Source: Cryomorphaceae bacterium (GTDB lineage Bacteria; Bacteroidota; Bacteroidia; Flavobacteriales; Schleiferiaceae). Taken from it: a stretch of 16,035 nt of DNA. The stretch is from assembly GCA_002685435.1 (NCBI GenBank), contig NYXD01000103.1, forward strand, positions 1 to 16,035, written 5' to 3'. Shown in pieces: positions 14,460-16,035 of the stretch; within the stretch, counting starts at the first letter, position 1, and the number at the start of each line of letters is the position of its first letter. The position numbers were made by a program, and so were the translations under genes. The notes under the pieces are model-generated. The model searched no databases. It had not been told where the DNA came from and saw only the letters and a list, made by a program, of their open reading frames with translations.

Positions 14460-15697
14460 TAAAAAATGATTTTACGCGTGGTGTGACCGTTCATAGTCTC
14501 TAAACGAAGAAGGTAAGTACCCCTTGGTAGTAAGGGTACCGTAAAGGTAGTTTCGGAGGTTTCGAATAATTCTTGTCCTGAGAGCGTACTAATGTGTAAA
14601 CGACTTTGCTCCGGTAGCGTTAATGTTGCCCCCGTGGGCATAGGGTTAGGTAAATTCCAATTCCCTTCATGCGATGCTATCGCTAATTGTTGCCCTTCAA
14701 TCTCAATATCTACAATCACAGGGAGATGGTCGCTCAAGGCATATAGTGCGCTCAATACGGCGCTGCTTACGCTGTAATTTGTCCCGGAATTAATCGCATT
14801 ATTAAAATGATTCCCGTCATTTCCTACGGCGTAATAGCTGTTTGGCGAATAGGTGATTTGCGCATCACCCTCAATAACCTCCTCTGAACAGAGAATGTGG
14901 TCAAACCGATCGTCTAAGCCGCCTCCCGAATGGCAATTCCCTGAAGTACGGGTACTTTGGGTATGTATGGAAGCGAAGCTGCTGTTGTTGTGCCAGTTTC
15001 CGTTGGAAGTAATGGGGTCCTCAAACCGAAAGGTATTTCCTCCAATAAGGCTTTGAAAAGAAGATTCGTTGCTAGAATAGGTATTGAGATCGCCCAATAA
15101 GAAGACGTTCTCAAAATTGCGCGCGTCTATCCAGTCAACTATCGCTGAGGCCGCTTTATTTCGTTGTGTAGCGTCAGAGGAAGTGTTACCTGCTTTAAAG
15201 TGTGCGCCAATAACGACGAAAGTTACCGTATCGCTATTGCCTTGCAATAAAGCATCTTTATAATAGAATCGAACAATATCAATCGCTCTAACTAAAGCAT
15301 TATTATCGACATCTTTCGTGATCGCCCACTGGTTCGTGATGCCCAAAACATCGCTGCGGTATGCGACACCATTGACCAGAGTTGAAAAACCGTTGTGCAC
15401 ATGATTTGCCATGGCCCAGTTCGTGGCGGAACCGGTATTGAAGGCATTATTAAGAAGGTAAGTCAGGTTGTTTGGGTTGCTGCCTATTTCGTTCATTACC
15501 ACCAAATGCGGTTCAATTTCGCTAATGATAGTTTCTAAATGTCCTTCTTTGTTGCTGGAGCTATTATTTGAACCCGTGCAATACGAAGTGGTGTTACGGT
15601 AGTTCAGAAGATTGTAAGTCATGAGACGAAGGGTACGATCTTGCGCAACACTGTTCAGTGTTAAAATACTCAATACCAAAAGAAAAGATAGCCTCAC
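14459..15697 (-). CDS. Secreted endonuclease/exonuclease/phosphatase-family enzyme with T9SS C-terminal domain
   Basis: A 412-aa protein counted from GTG at 15697. The signal peptide is MRLSFLLVLSILTLNSVA. The DNase I-like (EEP) fold has its full set of motifs: MTYNLLN (Asn29), VMNEIG (Glu70), GAHFKAG (His166), GDLNTY (Asp203, Asn205), DRFDHIL (Asp266) and SDH (Asp323, His324). It should therefore be an active metal-dependent phosphodiesterase; DNA, RNA, phospholipid or another phosphoester is not settled by sequence. A T9SS type A tail fills about 345-412 (NPMPTGATL ... LPRGTYLLRLETMNG). No in-frame ATG precedes the fold. TTG at 15721 is the longest option but lies inside the predicted -7 element, so I prefer GTG, which also gives an A-rich upstream region. 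It is the first gene of the cluster and overlaps the next by one base (TAATG). Confidence 0.9.
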   Translation of the reverse strand: MRLSFLLVLSILTLNSVAQDRTLRLMTYNLLNYRNTTSYCTGSNNSSSNKEGHLETIISEIEPHLVVMNEIGSNPNNLTYLLNNAFNTGSATNWAMANHVHNGFSTLVNGVAYRSDVLGITNQWAITKDVDNNALVRAIDIVRFYYKDALLQGNSDTVTFVVIGAHFKAGNTSSDATQRNKAASAIVDWIDARNFENVFLLGDLNTYSSNESSFQSLIGGNTFRFEDPITSNGNWHNNSSFASIHTQSTRTSGNCHSGGGLDDRFDHILCSEEVIEGDAQITYSPNSYYAVGNDGNHFNNAINSGTNYSVSSAVLSALYALSDHLPVIVDIEIEGQQLAIASHEGNWNLPNPMPTGATLTLPEQSRLHISTLSGQELFETSETTFTVPLLPRGTYLLRLETMNGHTTRKIIF

Positions 15698-15718
15698 AAC
15701 TTTATTTTTTGATGGACC

Positions 15719-15726
15719 CAAATTTA
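15719..15726 (-). promoter_or_regulatory. Putative -7 promoter element for the seven-gene cluster
   Basis: TAAATTTG on the minus strand is a perfect match to the Bacteroidota housekeeping -7 element TAnnTTTG. The start of transcription would fall near 15715, about 18 nt before the GTG at 15697. A TTTTG at the expected side lies only 15 nt upstream, inside the terminator hairpin and closer than the usual spacing, so the -33 element is doubtful. Confidence 0.45.
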
Positions 15727-15729
15727 ACG

Positions 15730-15755
15730 AAAAAAGCCCAGCAAAAGCCGGGCTT
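15730..15755 (-). terminator. Intrinsic terminator of the yqeY gene
   Basis: Read on the minus strand, a 9-bp stem (15755-15747 with 15742-15734, AAGCCCGGC/GCTGGGCTT with one G-T pair) with a TTTT loop is followed by a run of T. It begins 23 nt past the yqeY stop and separates that gene from the seven-gene cluster. Confidence 0.85.
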
Positions 15756-15777
15756 ATTGTAATTACTATAGATCTAT

Positions 15778-16035
15778 TTAAGCGAGGTGTTTCCGCACAA
15801 ATCCACTGATCACTTTTCCGTCAGCTTGACCTGCCATCGCTGCGGATGCCTGTCCCATAACTTTGCCCATGTCCGCCATGGATGACGCACCTACAGCTGC
15901 AATTATTTCCTCAACTTTAGCTTCGATCTCAGCATCTGAGAGCATCTCGGGTAAATAACGTTCGATAATCGCTAACTGAGCCTCTTCGGGTTCAGCAAGA
16001 TCTGCGCGGTTTTGTTCTCTAAAAATGGTAGCGCT
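15778..16035 (-). CDS. yqeY: YqeY/GatB-domain protein (5' end outside window)
   Basis: The last 85 codons and the TAA stop are visible; the frame is open to the window edge. The visible part matches the C-terminal half of the small YqeY family (about 150 aa): RADLAEPEEAQLAIIERYLPE, then VGASSMADMGKVMGQ and GQADGKVISGFVRKHLA at the end. The family shares the tail domain of the GatB/GatE amidotransferase subunits that bind tRNA; its own cellular role is not settled. It is a widespread conserved gene, unrelated in function to the cluster, and a terminator follows it directly. Confidence 0.92.
   Translation of the reverse strand, partial: SATIFREQNRADLAEPEEAQLAIIERYLPEMLSDAEIEAKVEEIIAAVGASSMADMGKVMGQASAAMAGQADGKVISGFVRKHLA

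Noticed and set aside
15698..15721. TTG at 15721 as the start of the nuclease-fold gene
   Set aside because: It overlaps a perfect -7 element and sits just past a terminator; GTG at 15697 gives a more compact signal peptide. It cannot be fully excluded.

Overview
The window looks like a piece of a Bacteroidota chromosome, probably from a marine or aquatic flavobacterium-like member of Flavobacteriales. The signs are type IX secretion (T9SS) C-terminal sorting domains with a YPNP start, a PorV/PorQ-family outer membrane protein, a TonB-dependent receptor with an N-terminal carboxypeptidase-regulatory-like domain, lipoproteins, a TAnnTTTG-type -7 promoter element, and start sites without strong Shine-Dalgarno sequences. 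Every gene I can support is on the minus strand, so transcription runs from high to low coordinates.

Layout in the direction of transcription: (1) the 3' end of a yqeY/GatB-domain gene (16035-15778) followed by a good intrinsic terminator (15755-15730). (2) A tightly packed seven-gene cluster (15697-3812), probably one operon. It encodes a secreted DNase I-fold (endonuclease/exonuclease/phosphatase) enzyme with a T9SS tail; a 706-aa secreted protein of unknown function with a Ca-loop-like segment and a YPNP tail; a 733-aa secreted OB-fold-type protein with a T9SS tail; a 462-aa lipoprotein with Ig/Fn3-like domains; a 935-aa TonB-dependent receptor; a 325-aa PorV/PorQ-family barrel; and a 394-aa beta-propeller-like lipoprotein. 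Junctions are -1, -1, +3, -23 (or -14), -7 and -7 nt, so translation is probably coupled throughout. (3) After a 79-nt gap, the first 1244 codons of a very large modular secreted protein (3732 to beyond position 1). It holds two lamin-tail domains, four beta-sandwich modules with DxDGDG loops, and two OB-like modules.

How they may work together (inference): the products fit an envelope-spanning surface unit. Secreted or surface-anchored T9SS cargo, including an apparently catalytically intact phosphodiesterase/nuclease, sits next to an outer-membrane importer (TonB receptor), a T9SS-linked barrel and two lipoproteins. No SusD-like partner is present. Lamin-tail and OB-type domains are common in secreted bacterial nucleases, so extracellular nucleic acid or phosphoester use is the most economical theme, but no substrate is shown by the sequence. 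I see no tRNA, rRNA, insertion sequence, CRISPR array or phage gene here.
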